Assembly (NCBI GenBank): GCA_036345935.2
Contig: JADWOT020000009.1
Span: 6,529,381-6,593,380 of the forward strand
Direction: 5' to 3'
Length of the DNA stretch: 64,000 nt
Source: Taenia hydatigena
Taxonomy: Eukaryota > Platyhelminthes > Cestoda > Cyclophyllidea > Taeniidae
Part shown: piece by piece, positions 27,901 to 41,100 of the stretch
Layout: each line of letters begins with the position of its first letter
Position numbering within the stretch: position 1 is the stretch's first letter
Notes under the pieces: model-generated
The model's database searches: none
Seen by the model: only the letters and a program-made list of their open reading frames with translations
What the model was told of the DNA's origin: nothing
Position numbers and translations under genes: made by a program

Positions 27901-28646
27901 AATGTCGCATTTGCAAGTCTGAATGCAATTCTGCCTGTAGAGTCCCATTTGACGAAGCACGGCATAGTGGACGAGGTTATGGCGCCAATTTTGCAGCACG
28001 AGTTCCGTAAGGAGATGCTGGAATTTGCTTGCTCTGAGGATGATGCCTCCGGTCTGACGATGGACGTGCACCGGTCTCTCCCCTTTCCTTCCCGCCTGGG
28101 CGATGGGGGCATCAGCAATGCTATGAAACGCTCCGTCCTCATTTATTTGGTACGTCTCCATGCACACTGCATCCTTTACTGCTGTCTGGCACTTGAGCTC
28201 CGGTAGCATATTCACATAGACCCTAGGGCTAGACGGACAATGACTTTCCTGCCGGGAACAAGGTTTTATTCAGGTAGGGAAGGACATCGCAACAGGGCCA
28301 ATGTAATGAACACATTTAAGTTCTAATTACCTTGTTTTTCATGATTAGTGTCCGAAAAATCGCGTTAACAAGAGGATCTTTCCCATGTACACTCACAAGC
28401 AGGAGCAGTGTTCTGGAAATTCAACCCGTCCCCTTGTAGACCAGTAAGTATTTTGTGGAGGCCAAGGGTAGTCACTGCACGACACTGGACCAGACGAACT
28501 TCCAGGAGCCTTGGTCTGAGTCCCTCGTCCTCTGTCGCACAGACACTGTCAACATCGATTTGAAGGCAGAGGGCAGCAGCGCCAGCGATGGCTCCGATGA
28601 CAGCGCAGATGAAAGAGAGATTAACGACTGGGAAAAAGTTGCCTAA
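21994..28646 (+). CDS. ABHD16A: ABHD16A-type phosphatidylserine lipase (alpha/beta hydrolase), N-terminus missing
   Basis: ABHD16A hydrolyses phosphatidylserine to lyso-PS at ER membranes. Exons: 21994-22117, 22153-22236, 22276-22361, 22395-22534, 22601-22674, 23181-23270, 25199-25300, 25430-25543, 25768-25932, 26203-26266, 26476-26539, 26696-26752, 27017-27079, 27235-27308, 27941-28149, 28449-28646 (stop TAA). Early exons encode membrane segments (ALTTAYFVLHILRG) and NPYYKRFV. Hydrolase hallmarks follow: VICCEGNAGF, WNHPGFG, nucleophile elbow FGWSIGGFSATWAAM, acid region IRRSNDEV and histidine in AKGSHCTTL. All junctions keep phase except 22674 to 23181 (phase 1 to 0), so a micro-exon or other donor is likely there. 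The intron after 27079 starts GCAAGT. The start-codon exon was not found. Confidence 0.9.
26341..26403. other. near-perfect hairpin in an ABHD16A intron
   Basis: The arm 26341-26367 (GCATTTTGCTCTGC...CATCTAA) pairs with 26372-26403 (TTAGATGAGG...CAAAATGC) across a TCCT loop. There is one 5-nt bulge on the 3' arm and one mismatch. It lies in the 209-bp intron 26267-26475. Confidence 0.75.
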
Positions 28647-29268
28647 TAGAGGGTCTGAAATTCCCTTCTCTCTACATGAAAACATTTTCTTCCCGGCATC
28701 GCCCTTGTGAAAATTGGCCTGCCATATTTTCTTGGAGTTTGAGTAAACTTGACCTCACCCGTTACTGTTATGCAACGGTTCTCCCTAAATTATACATTTA
28801 AGCGATGGAAATTGTAGGCACGCTTCTGGCGTCTAGCCCCAAGCTCATTTACTATCGGTTAAAACTAGCATAGTGGGAGACGTGACCCAATCATTGCAAT
28901 GGGGTTTTATTACTACAAACGATGTAACCACCGCTAAGAATTTCTCGAGTCGATGGTGAACAAGGATGTTTGCCATAAGTGGATCGCAAATGTGTGTTGA
29001 TAACCGCTCAAGAGATACTTCCGTCTATCAAGCGCGTTTATTCGTCGTAGACACAGATGCATCCGTAAGTAGAAAAAACGGGGTTCATAGCTTCGTGAGT
29101 AGGAATAAGAATGGGTTCAAGGTTGGCGCGGACGGAGTAAGCCCTACCAACTTCCAGAAACCCGTGATTTATTGCATAAGATTCAAATCTAGGATTAAGT
29201 TGCGGGCTGGGAAATCAACATGTCGGAGCACGCGCTCTGACCGGCGTGGTCGCGGGGAGGACGTCAAG
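28647..29268. other. intergenic spacer between convergent ABHD16A and PGLS genes
   Basis: 622 bp between the two stop codons, presumably holding both 3'UTRs. TTTATT near 29038 could be the minus-strand AATAAA signal of PGLS. No other gene is seen. Confidence 0.5.
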
Positions 29269-30543
29269 CTAGTTGGCAGAGGTAAGTAGTTTGGCTGCAG
29301 CCCCATCAAGATGCCAAGAGGGCTTGGAGGCAAGAGGTTGAACCATGCTTGCGGGGTACATCACCGACGGATGGTCGTCCTCTATCATTTTCTGTAATGT
29401 AAGACCGAGACTGGGCGAGAACTTATCACACTCAAGGTGTTGGTCCAAAATTTGGATTAAATGTCCAGGAAATGTTAGTTATAAAAAGGTAAATGCAATT
29501 TGTTCCATTGATCTGGAGCGAATTGCAAGCCTATGGATCATAGGCATCGGGAACGGGGTTCGAGATTCCATTATTGTAATGAAGCTTGCAGAGAAGCAGA
29601 ATCTCGATGGATTCGACCACACAATTGCCCATACTGTGCATTGTACTACAGAGGAACTCACCTTGATGACTTCTGCCTTATTGGCCCCGGTGACAATAAA
29701 CATCACCTTGTCGGCTTTATTAATCACAGGGAGAGTTAGAGTCACTCGATTCGGTGGGGGTTTTGGACTATCAGTGATCGGAGCGACAACCAGATTTTCA
29801 ACCTTCAAAAAGGAGGAGATATGCTAACCGATTGCAATTGCACAGCCCAGGTAAAGGCATAAACCAATTAGCGGACCGCAAAGCTGAATCAAACCGCAAA
29901 AACAAATTTTCGAAACAAATGTTAGAAGCTTAGCCGATACAAATGACAAACCTCTAGAATTTTGTGACGCGGAAACAATGAACAAGTGTGACCATCTGGA
30001 CCCATGCCCAGAATAAGGAGGTCAAAGACCGGATATCCGTTTTCGGAGCCAAAGAAATCGAGAATATCTTTTTGGTAGAGTTCCGCTACTTCTTCTGTTG
30101 TTTTAGCAGTTGGGTCGATCTTGTGCACAACAGGTGCAGGCGAAAGTTTTGAAAAGAGGGTTTTTTGATAGACGCCATATGTTGACTCTGGATCATCGAA
30201 TGGAACAACTCTTTCGTCGCAGAAGAAAAAGTGCACACGACTCCAATCAACATCATTCAAGGCGATTAAACCGGGTGAAATCTGGATGGGCATGGAACCA
30301 CCTTTTATAAAAAGTGTACATTGTAAGTAGAAATGCGGATGTTCCAAACAGTCTCGCCATTTAAAGGATAAATTATATGAGAGGGATAAGGACACAAAAA
30401 ATAACCCAGTTAATAGACAAACCAGACAGTCCAACAGCTACAGTTCTCCGATCACTTGTAGTCATGCGCAACACTGAGTGAATTTCTTCTACAACTGCGT
30501 TCTTGAAAGCTTCATCCGACGCACTGACGAAGACACGCGGCAT
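29269..30543 (-). CDS. PGLS: 6-phosphogluconolactonase
   Basis: Catalyses the second step of the oxidative pentose phosphate pathway in the cytosol, hydrolysing 6-phosphogluconolactone to 6-phosphogluconate. Four minus-strand exons: 30543-30423, 30301-29952, 29802-29662 and 29391-29269 (stop TAG). They give 244 residues, against 258 for the human enzyme. The start is the ATG of MPRVFVSASDEAF. All junctions keep phase, and the first rebuilds the motif AVGLSGGSMP. Further family blocks are FFCDERVVPFDDPESTYGVY, FDLLILGMGPDGHTCSLFP, ITDSPKPPPNRVTLTLPVI and the C-terminal SKPSWHLDGAAAKLL. The gene is convergent with ABHD16A. Nothing is missing from the expected protein. Confidence 0.95.
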
Positions 30544-31138
30544 GCCCAGACCCGTCAGAACAACTATAATCCTAGTCGCAACCAAGACTATCATATACTC
30601 ATATAAGTCGTCGCACGAAGGAAACCTGTATTTGTAATGTTTTTTAGACAATAGCTCAAATGGGAACACTAGTAAACGAGAAATGAAGGCAAAGACTAGA
30701 AGTTCTCGCAGGGTAAACATAGTACCAGTGCACGCAATCTCCAGATTCCCGATGTGTTTGGTTAGTTTCAAATGTGCAGGGTTTGTAATAACAATTTTAA
30801 TGCTAAATAAAACTAGTCACCTTACTTGATGCTCTTATTTACTACGCGGGGATTTTCGGCCTTATAATAACAAGCCCTTTTTGATGTATTACAAGTACAT
30901 TAATCAAAGGTAAAGGAATCAGTCAAATAAAAACAATTAATTCCGGTTTTAATATCAGAATTATTAACACCAAAGCTCCACCACTTAATTATCGCGGCTT
31001 TACGGTTATGCATATTCCTTGAAATGAAAAATCTCACTTGGCGTGCTTGCCTGCTACTGACTTTAATAAGTCACTGCAGAGCTGTTCAAGTTCATAGCAT
31101 AAAGACGAAGAACCAATTCTATAGTAAAGAATTATATC

Positions 31139-31329
31139 TGCGGTACTTTGTTTGTTTGGACAATCGGTTTCGGTGAGGGTCACAGAGGTGGCTGTATTGG
31201 TCTCTGGGCCATGCCAGCTTATTTCCCTCTGTCCGTTGAATACATATGTATGTATATATATATATATATATATGTTCTACTCTAGTATTCTGCCTTCTCT
31301 TGTCTTCGAGGGGGCCTCGGGATGCTACA
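31139..31329 (+). repeat. solo LTR of the short retroelement family
   Basis: Starts TGCGGTACTTTG and ends GGGATGCTACA. A (TA)n microsatellite lies at about 31253-31272 within it. The flanks are ATATC before and ATACC after, a 4-of-5 match consistent with an old target duplication. Confidence 0.7.
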
Positions 31330-34300
31330 ATACCACTACCCATAAGCAACAGTTCCGGCCTTGCCGCCCTACTCTTCCTGCAAAGTCATGCATTTGGACC
31401 AAAAAGATTGATAAGAAGGCATTTTTTACTGTGTTATCGTGGACTTCTACGGATAATTCAGGTTTTGCACGTGAGTAAGAGGATGTAGCCTTAGATACGG
31501 GGTTAGTAAATCTTATCTGCTACCTCAAACGACTCATCCAAAGAAGTGTATTACACAACCCTTTTGCTCTAAGCGGCGATAATAGTGCTTGCTCTGGCGT
31601 TCGTTCCTTTTTACTCCTGTTTCGGTCGATCCCTCCAGATAATTAGCATGCACATTGCACGTCCTTAGCCAACCATCGCTCTGCCTTTATAACGATACAT
31701 TTTATCATTTCACATTGTGATTGGTCGTGTGCGAATTTACCTATCACAAGCCATGCGAATTGATGGCAAGATGACCCTCATTATTTGAAATGTATCTGTT
31801 CCGGGAGTGGCGGAACCTGCGACGTAATTGGCAAAACAGGTATGTAGACGTTAAGCTGGCTGCCATTGCCGTAATACTTCTGCCTTATATGACTGACGCA
31901 ATTGTTAATCTGAGAGTTTGAAAAGATGTCTCTTCTTTTTCAGCCGTAATGTATATTCAGGAGTCATGTGAGTTGCTACTTCCGTGTTTGGTGAGAAAAT
32001 ATGGACTGATTCTCTTGTGTAGAGGTCTGTAAGTCATGAGATGTTAGAAGGCACCATTCTGAGCATGTATCCCATGTGGAGAATGATTAACCCTTCCTGT
32101 CTGTTCACTAACTTGAAGGTGATGACTTGTTACGTGAGTTTGATTCACCCCGAAATTTTTGCATGATTCAGTGAAAGGAGACCCTAAAGGTTGGCATCTT
32201 ATAGCTAAGCTCTATTACAGAAATCTCTTTTAGCAGGTCTACCTGTTTAAGAAAGCAAAGGTAAATGTTTTAGCGTCCTATTTCCTCGCTGAGTTTCCTT
32301 CTGTTGCTTACACAAGACAATATTACACTACAAAGACCCAAAACATCAACGCCCACTCTATCCCCGGGGACCCCTGAGCATGGATTGATGTGGTGCAATC
32401 ACCACGAGGTGAGGCTTCATGGAGATTACCAGTTCCTCCTGTTAGGCATTTTTGTCGTTCTTCTGTACAGCCCAATCGCTCATGTAATTCTCGGGGAGCT
32501 GTTTGTACTAGTAAACTGGGGCTACTTTGCGTCCAATTCCCCTATGGGCAGTCTCAAGCACTCTGGTTGCATAAGTCTGGCCATTGTGCGTAATGAATAC
32601 CCCGTTTTTCTGACTAATTTTTTAACAGGACGTAAGGAATCCGTTATACGCCGGAACTGTGCCAGGCTCCGTTCATTGCACATTCCTTCACAGGCATTTA
32701 GTGAATTCGCTCAAAAATGTTCTATTTCCGGAAAGGTTACTGCTTTATTTGAAGTCTGACCTACAAGAGAGGGCTCCTGCATTACTATGTGTGTTCCTTT
32801 TTTCTTTACTCACTGTGAGATCGCAGTGCTGCGTTTCATTGTACCAACGCGCCATTGAACGGTTCTTCTCATGCATTCCTTTCAACCAGGTCAACGACAG
32901 ACAATCTGCTCCCACAAAGAATTTTTCCTATCAGATTGTTCGGAATGTCTAGCCATTGTGAAAGTTCGCGGTGGATAGCACTTTTCTGTTCCACTTATTT
33001 GTCGAGGTTGGCGTTCGTGTAGCAACGACGGGTTTCAAACCTTTGGCATCTTTTTGTGAGTTTTCCCCACCCACGGGTTCATCAATAATATATAACGACT
33101 GGGACGAATGCCAAGGCACCTGGTTCGAAATTGGGGAATTCTAGAATCGGTTTAGAGCAGAAAATTTGCTTCGATTCTTCGAAAGCCTCATCTTGCCTTT
33201 TCTCAAGATTAAAGTGTTGTTTGGCTTGCTTTTGCGCAAGTTTATACGGTATGCCTTCGATTTTAGCAAAACCTTGAGCAGCATACCTGTAGTAAGTTGA
33301 CGAGTCTTAATAGCTGGTGTTGGTCAAGCCCTCACTTCCTTTGTGGGGATTTCAGTAACAACCAGCCCATCTGATGCGACAGTATTTTCCAAAAAGTTGA
33401 CATTAATTTTAGGTTGGTATTATCCTGCCTTATGTTTCCTCCAAGGACAAGCACGCCTCTCAAGTACTGTATACAGTGTTTTGGAGATGGTTCAATCAAA
33501 AAAGTTTGCATAAAGCGTTTGACAGTGGAAGCTGCGTTGCAGAACCCAAAGCCATTTTCTGGAAATTACAAAGCCCGCTTGGTAAGGTGAAGGCTGTCTT
33601 CTCTCCATCTGTAGCGTCAATCAAACGCTGAGAACTCCTTTGACCCATGCAGGTATCATAACAAATCATTTAAGCAGGACAGAAAGCATTCCTTGACACC
33701 CCTGTGTTTAGCTTTCCGTAGTTGATGCAAAACCGGAGACTTTAGTTCTTTTACCTTACTAGAAAAATCAGTTAAGCTCATGGTGTTTGTATTGGCTTTG
33801 CCGTCTCGTCTCCGGGTGATTAACTAGATCGCACTGGCCCGGACAGTGTCCATCACATGTCAATGTTTGATTATGCTTGTTCATCCCCAGCTTAGCACCT
33901 TGCAATGAAGGTACACTTGTCGGTGATAGAAAGGCTACTATGGCTTTGCTGTCTCGGTGGGTGAAGAACGTATCCTCTACTGATATCAGGACGGCTTTAG
34001 TGTCTCGTGGATGATCGACTCCAAGACCTAAACCCCAAGCCCATCATGGACCTGTAAGGGAAAGATCTGGGATATACTATTTACCTGGCCGCATTAGAGT
34101 TAAAGGTGGATTTACAAGAACGCTGTTCTAATTTGCCTGGGGCTTGCAAGGGTAAATGGGCTCATCTTAGAGGCAAACCACGCAAAGAAAGAGAGAGCTC
34201 ACCAAACTTTGCGCTTTGATACGGGAGATCTTGATGGAGGGTGCTAGGTTTGATCGACAGTTGTCAGTACCATAGCCAGCCTTTGATTCGCCTTCACTAC
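31330..34300. other. gene-poor stretch between solo LTR and Gypsy relic
   Basis: No recognised gene. A 151-codon plus-strand frame at 32304-32759 has hydrophobic segments (LLLGIFVVLLYSPIAHVILG) but no splice or family support. Variants of GGCTTT(G/A)(C/G)(C/T)GTCTCG recur near 33800, 33947 and 33990. It may be decayed repeat sequence. Confidence 0.3.
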
Positions 34301-34319
34301 GAATCATCAACTCACTAGT

Positions 34320-36240
34320 TTGTGCTAAATATGCGTCAATCCAATCAGTCTGTTTGGTCAAGGGGTATGAAGGCCAAAGAGAAGGAGATGAACGAGGAAT
34401 TAGTAGCATCGCTGGTAGACCTACCTCTCTCCCCTTACAAGGAGGACATTGACTTTGAGGAGTGGCTTAAAGTTGCAAAATTCTACCTCTGCTCTTACTC
34501 TCAGCGGCAAAGAACGTCTTCAATTCTCCATGTCCTTCCCCAAGATTTATCTTTGAATTACCCACGACTAGCAAGAATAGACTCTCTCTAGTGACTTGTT
34601 CCTTCGCTACAAAAAAGCCGGAGTAGATAACAAGGAGTGCCCTAGTAGTCTTAAACATTTGTAAGAACGTGCCTTTTTCGAAGCATTTTTCAAAACAGGC
34701 TTGCTGACTAAATAACCTTCCAGTTCAGGTACGGAATGCGACTGCCCATCACGGTTGGGAAACTCGCTCAGTCAGCTGGTCTGATTCGCAACACCGTTTG
34801 GCCCTATTTTACCAGACGTCCGGCAGATGGGCAAATATCTTGACGTCCTGCTCCTCTGCGCCATACCCCAAAATCAGTTGAGCCTTCCTTTAGCCTGGTT
34901 TATTTACTCCCAAAAGGTTTCCATTCATTGATTTGAGTTCAGACAAATGGGGACGTCGGATGCAGCCAAATTAGTAGTAAATCCGCAGGCTTCTTCCTCA
35001 CTTTGCATCAAGAGTCGAATCGTTTCTCTTTCTGCAAAATTACGTTCGACAGAAGGAAGGGAGGGAATGGTTGAAGGAGAGCCGTCGTTTGAAGTTTGCA
35101 TAGGGAAAGAAGCCTGGTTAATACTTGGTGCTAATTTCCTACGTGCCAGCAAAGTTGACCTAGATTTCACAAAAGGTACTTTTTTCGACCCAGTAAGGCA
35201 CCAGGCCAAAGCAGATGTTTTACGAGCGGATTAAGACGCAGGAATCCCCAGCGCTTCTTTGTAGCCGCAGCTATACCCATGAGCAACATGGATGACCTTT
35301 GCGCATAGTTGGCTCACATTTCTAGTAACAAGAGGAATGAATCGCGCGAGTAGCTGAATTAGTACGTTAGCATGCTCCCATAGCAAAGCGCTAGCCTGGA
35401 ACGAACAACATCATCAAGCATGCGATAGATACCGGAAATGATAGACCTATCTGGTAGCCGCCTGGATGCTTACCAACTCCTCTGCTAAAAGGAGTTAACC
35501 GTCTGATTGAAGGGATGAATCGGGTTGAGGTTATGTATTCGTCAGGCATCATGAGCCTCTCCGGTCGCGTTAGTAACGAAAAGTGATGGTAGCCTACGAT
35601 TATGCGTTGACTATAGGAAGTTGAACGTCGTAATCAGGACGAACACATTCTCATTACCCTACACAAATGCTTCACAAGACTACCTGTATCGGTTAAAGTG
35701 GCTATCCACCTTAGACTTGGTGGAAGCGAACAGAGGGAAGACGGCTTTTACACTGCCAAACGGGATTTCTAACTTTCAGACAATACCCTTCAGACTCTGA
35801 AACGCTGCAGCCACCTTCCAACGCCTGATGCAGACAGCTTTTTTCTTCAACGTTTGGTTACCTTTCTGAGTTACGCAGTCTCGCCAGGTGGGGTTGCGTT
35901 CATCAGAGACTATACAAAAAAGTAAGGGCCTGGTCAACACCAAGCAGTCAGGCAAATTACTGCAGATGCTTTGTCAAAGGTTTTGCTAAGATCGCCAATT
36001 CGCTACATAAATTAGCCGAGAAGAAGGCGAAATATAATTTCATGTGGGTTAAACTAACATAATGAAATGTTTAAGGAAATGAAGCAAGCTACTTTCTCGG
36101 CACCGATTCCAGCCTCACAAAATTTTGGAAGCAGGACTTCACCCTTTTGTACTGAACACAGATGCGAGTGATGTTGCACTGAACGGTGTACCCTTACAAG
36201 GGGACAAAAGAGACACCAACGGTCGGATACGAGGATGTGG
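34320..36240 (+). mobile_element. decayed Gypsy-type LTR retrotransposon gag/pol relic
   Basis: Fragments appear in the usual order on the plus strand but with stops and frameshifts. A gag-like frame lies at 34322-34591 (DIDFEEWLKVAKFYLCSYSQ). A retropepsin-end motif, ILGANFLRASKVDLDF, is at about 35127-35175. A reverse-transcriptase block at about 35600-35850 contains VDYRKLNVVIRTNTF, WLSTLDL, KTAFTLPNG and ATFQRLM, with a stop after TIPFRL. An RNase H block has LNTDASDVALNGVPLQ near 36150-36200, where the frame shifts. No YxDD box and no integrase were recognised, and no paired LTRs were identified. The element is dead. Assignment to the Gypsy/Metaviridae class rests on domain order and motifs. 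Confidence 0.75.
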
Positions 36241-36564
36241 TAAATGCACTGATGGAGGGCATGAAAACACCTGATGGCTCATTTAAATGCTGCTCATAAG
36301 GATGGCACCGAGGCTGATGCTCGAAGGGACGAGAAAACAATAAAAATTCATGTAGTTTTAAATGTGCCTCTTAGGCGAAAGACAGGAAAATAATTTGATT
36401 CGTGTGATAGAGGGAAACTCTGAGACCTGTGAAGCAGACAATTCACAGGCTTATTTCCCCGGAGTCTGTGCTATTACTCACTAACCCTAATCGCCAAATA
36501 TGCCACAGCCCAATCAATTTATTAGGGCCCGGATGATAGGAGAGTAGGGATGAACGAGGACCAT

Positions 36565-36750
36565 TGTAGCCTCCCGAGGCTCCCTCGAAGGCAAAAAAAA
36601 GGCAGAATGCTAGGTTAGAATACATATATCAAAGGACAGAGGGAAGTAAGCTGCTGGCATGGCCCGGAGGCCAACCTACGCAGCTAGGGCAATACGACCA
36701 CCTCTGTGATCTTCGCCATAACCGTTAGTTCCAACAAACAGAGTACTACA
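36565..36750 (-). repeat. solo LTR with perfect 5-bp target duplication
   Basis: Starts TGTAGCCTCCCGAGGC and ends GAGTACTACA, 186 bp. ACCAT occurs directly before (36560-36564) and directly after (36751-36755). It is one of the cleanest solo LTRs of the family here. Confidence 0.85.
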
Positions 36751-38150
36751 ACCATGGTATCAAAATGGCAATCGGTTGTGTTCTAAAAAGCAATCACCCG
36801 AAGAATTAATTTTTAAGAGCGTCTTTTACAGAGCAAAATGCTCTATTGCAATGATTTGATATGCGGCTTGATTTTTAAATGAATCGGGTGCACCAATCTT
36901 CCCAAGTTGCAAATTCACGTGCCGCAGGTGCATTGCTTTTAAGTCTCCTATATAATGTTGATGCAACCTTTCGTGGCACTTCTTTTCATAAATGCTCTTG
37001 GGAAGTCTCGAGGCGATGCCACACATTTTCTTCACACTACGACTTTCAGAATCAAAAGCCCACCAGATCGACGAATGCCCCTGTTCCATTAGCACTACTC
37101 TTGTCAAAGAAATGCTAGCTTTAATTTGTATGTGCACACATTTTAATAGTAATATCATTTCGCCTAAAAAATGACCTTATCGATCAAAAAATTGCAGCTA
37201 AGGCTCAAACATAAAGGCTCTTCAAAACTTGAATTTACTTAATCCGTTAAGATGAGGTGTTACGTAATCAATTGTAGCAGCTTGCAAAACTACACAAGGT
37301 TTCTGTGCTGTGGTCTATACGTGAGGTTTATGTGAAATCTAATGTGAATATGCAAATGCGGCAAAGCACCTGAAAAATATCCTGTTTAATTAATAGTTGC
37401 GTTTTCCGATTTATTTTTGCTTTAAAGTAATTTAATATTTGAACAATGCCGGCATTATAAAAGGAACTGTTAAATGAGAATGATCTCATTCTAAACAGAT
37501 TTTTACTGTATCATTTGGAATCACGAAATGTCAAAACCGCGAATTACAATCTCATTGGTCCTTATTGTTGGCTCACCCTTGAGGGCTTCTGTGCTGGGGT
37601 TGAATAATAAGGGTTTACGTCTTACTTCAGCTCCTGATTGGCATACCACCTGTTCGAGGGCATCTATAATCCTTATTAATACGCCGGTGCTCTTGTATTC
37701 CTTGCTTTTGATCAGGATAAAATAATCTTCAAGCGCAGTCGCGGCTTAGCATCTTTATTTGTTTTATGGTAAATTTGCGAATTCCGAGTGCTTAGCGTAT
37801 GAATTTTGGTTTTTGGGTCAAATGAACTGCAAGACACCTCCAGGCGTATACAAACAAATCATTTGCGTAAGAATTTGCTCTACTTATTTTTGTGTTTTTG
37901 ATGGTACCCGTAAACAATGATAACGTCTTCAAGTTTCATAGGTAGAAGTAATACACACTTTTTTGCCATCTTGTTAGATTATTGTCTGTAAATGTTGCAT
38001 TGGTCTACTGAATTGGTATGTATGAGGATTGTGGTGGGTAAATTTTATGAATGTGCTTGCCTCACTCGCTTATTTATCTCGTACTTTTATGTCTTTAATG
38101 TTAGTGCCTTGGATTTTCTTGTCTAACTGAGCTTTTCTTTACCCATTAAG

Positions 38151-41100
38151 GTTTTCGTTTTTGCCTACTTTTACCGAATCACTTTGGGTGCAGCCAACAA
38201 AATTGTTTATTCTGTCAAAGTAAACGACACAATTACTCTCGATCCGTGTCCAATTCCTGAAGTTGTGGGCTTGGTTAAGTCGCGGTGGGAATGGTACTGT
38301 GATAATGACCTCATCACACCAGACACCTCACCATTCCTTAAACTGCATGAACACAACGGTTCCCTCACGGTCACTGCTCGTACGGCTGATGTGAACCACG
38401 TCTACGGATGCCGGGGCTTTGCTGTCCTTTCGAACGGAACAGAAATTGACGGTCACATTCTGCCCTACGTAATATCACCGATTAGTAGGTTTAGATTATC
38501 CTTTTTTTTTTGCTGGATAACTGATCATTGCATTGGAATGGCAAGCAGAAGTGTTTCTTTTATTCCTCTTATGATTATTTCTTCAAAATAACACTTTGGA
38601 ATACTGTTAAGGATATTTTGGATGCCGCTGGTAGTTCCGTAATGTTGCTCAAATTAGTTTGTTTTGAAGCTTCCGTACCGTCTCAAATCCTGCATTTTTG
38701 CCATTTGCCATAACTGTTGATTTAATTAATTCGTACCTCCGATCTCGAAGTAGTGTGTTTGTATCTAGTACTCTGATTGATTAGTTGAGTATTTAAATTA
38801 GTCTTTATGTGTTTTGGGATAAGCATACTGCTTAATGTTATTGAATGAAATAAATTACATCTCCCTAAGAAGGTCATAACTTAAGTTCTTATCGTTGGAA
38901 TTCCGTGTGATGTGAAATGCAGGTATATAGTTTCGTTTACTGGACAACCGATTATGTCTCCTTTTTCTAATCACTTTAGACTCCGCATTTCTTGAGCACA
39001 ATCTAAGGAATGCGACGCTCGCACGGGATGAGCTGTATGAAATCCCCTGTGAGGCAGGTGGCATTAAATCGAAGCTAGAAATCAAAGTCAATGGTAGGGT
39101 GAGTGCTTTTGAATATTGTAATGAAACGAAGGTCTGCTAAGTGTAATTGAAGTTTAGCTCTTAGGCGAGGTTTATTCCAGTACAAAGTGTGCTCTCACAA
39201 TGGTTATAAGGCTTATTCGATGCGGCGCAAATAATTTTTTACTGAATTTAAATGCTTGTTTCGATAAAACTAATCGAAGTAGACTTGCCACTTTGTTGCT
39301 TTATGCGTGCATGCTGTTATATTTTTTTGTTTTTTCCTTGTTGGTTTTTTATATACAGCTAATTTTAGCTTTCGACTGAGAAAATTTAATAAAGTTCCCA
39401 TTTATGGCATGCTGTTTGACAAATAAATGGTTTACATGTCCACAATATTCTTATGAGTGGTTGTGCTTATTTATTAAATGTGAATTCACTGCCTCTGCAA
39501 GTATTGTGCAATTAGTTAATTATGTTGTATCGCCAAACCTTTTGGACTATAAAATCTCAGCGTTTTACTCACAGCTGTACAGCCATGAGTAATCCCTTTG
39601 GTTCTGGTACAGACTACGTCTTGACTTTCATTCCATAGAGTGCACAAGAATGTGAAAATCCACTAATTACCAATAAGTTTTCTTCCATCAATGTAATTAG
39701 ATCGGGAGTCACCAAGAAGTTGATATTTTTAAGTGATTTAAACCATTTAGTGATTCAGGCTTTTAAATGATATGAGATTTCATGTTTCCAGATCGCTGAG
39801 TAAAATGAGTCAAAATATGCTAGCTGTTGTTGGAATCGTCTGCAGTTGCCATTGTTTTCATCAAGAAGCTACGCTGTTTATAATTGCGAAAGTTGAAAGG
39901 CATGAAGCTCGTGAGTCAATACTATGATCCTATTGGGATTTACATGCGTCCACTCGTTGCTTTGGCGAATCTTTTGAAGTGGTCACTTAAACGAAACCTT
40001 GCAATCAAATCAATTTTGACACCCTCTGCGGTGAACTTTGAGACAGCTTTTTCCCGGGTTTGATGAGGCGAAATTCAATAGACTAAACGAATCACCACGA
40101 TGACGGCGTTGCAATGATCGAACCAATGTACATTTTCCACGCATTCACGAACACGAACGAGTTATGTGCCCTACTATTTCTTGTGTTTAAGAAGTGGCCA
40201 CGGAAACATGTGAAAATATACAATGACACGCTAATTGAATGCCGTGCATTCAATTCTGCTGGAGAGGAGAAGGCCTCTGCTTATCTGAGCGTCGAGCCTG
40301 GTGAGTGAAACCTTCCACCATCCTCTGAAGTTGGAAATCCATTTCGGTATCTGTGAATTTTGTTGACCTTTCGCTCTGGTTGTTCTTGCTTTTTGGCTGC
40401 TTGGAATGTGCATTTTACATTGTGTTGGCCTTTGGATGTGATGCATTTTCTCATCCCATTTTTTAAACCAATGGATGAGTTGGAAATTCATACTGTTTTC
40501 GAATACAAATTGCACCATGAAACCAATGCGGTAGCGCGGTGGCAGTTCTAAACATTACTTGATAGCTTTAAAAGTCAAATGGATAACAAAGTGCGAGCGC
40601 CAGTTGTGGTCCCAGAACCATAGGCTCGACATTCAACAATGGCTATTTTGAGGCATTCTTTATCAGTACTTGGTCAGACGATGTTATGAAACGCAGTCAT
40701 AGCTAATGATTTTTCATTTTTGGGATTCATTTTTTGTTACCTTATTTGCGTCTGATCCGCTTGAAGCGCAATAATTCTTTTATTCACTTGAGTCGGACGC
40801 ATAAGAGATTAGAAAATCCCTTCCCTTTGTTGAGCATTTCATTCCTGATAATTTCATGAATATTTACTTACTAATACCTCACAAATGAGTTGTCTTCCCA
40901 CGTGGTTGACCAAGTTTTATCCACTAAGTTCCGGGGCACCATACAAGCACTTAGTACTACTGTACCTCGATTTTAAAACATTTTGCCGCAATCGGGTTTT
41001 GACATTTATCGAGCTACACCCCAAGTTAATCAAACTTTTAAACCTGTTTTTGTTCGTTGACAAGATTGGCTTCGGGTCATTTTTATTCCCCCAAAACGCG

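Noticed and set aside
31253..31272. (TA)n run as an independent microsatellite or TATA promoter
   Set aside because: The same run occurs at the same place in other LTR copies, so it is part of the LTR.
32304..32759. 151-codon plus-strand frame with hydrophobic segments
   Set aside because: It starts at a non-ATG codon, lies in a repeat-rich stretch and matches no family I know. It may be decayed repeat.
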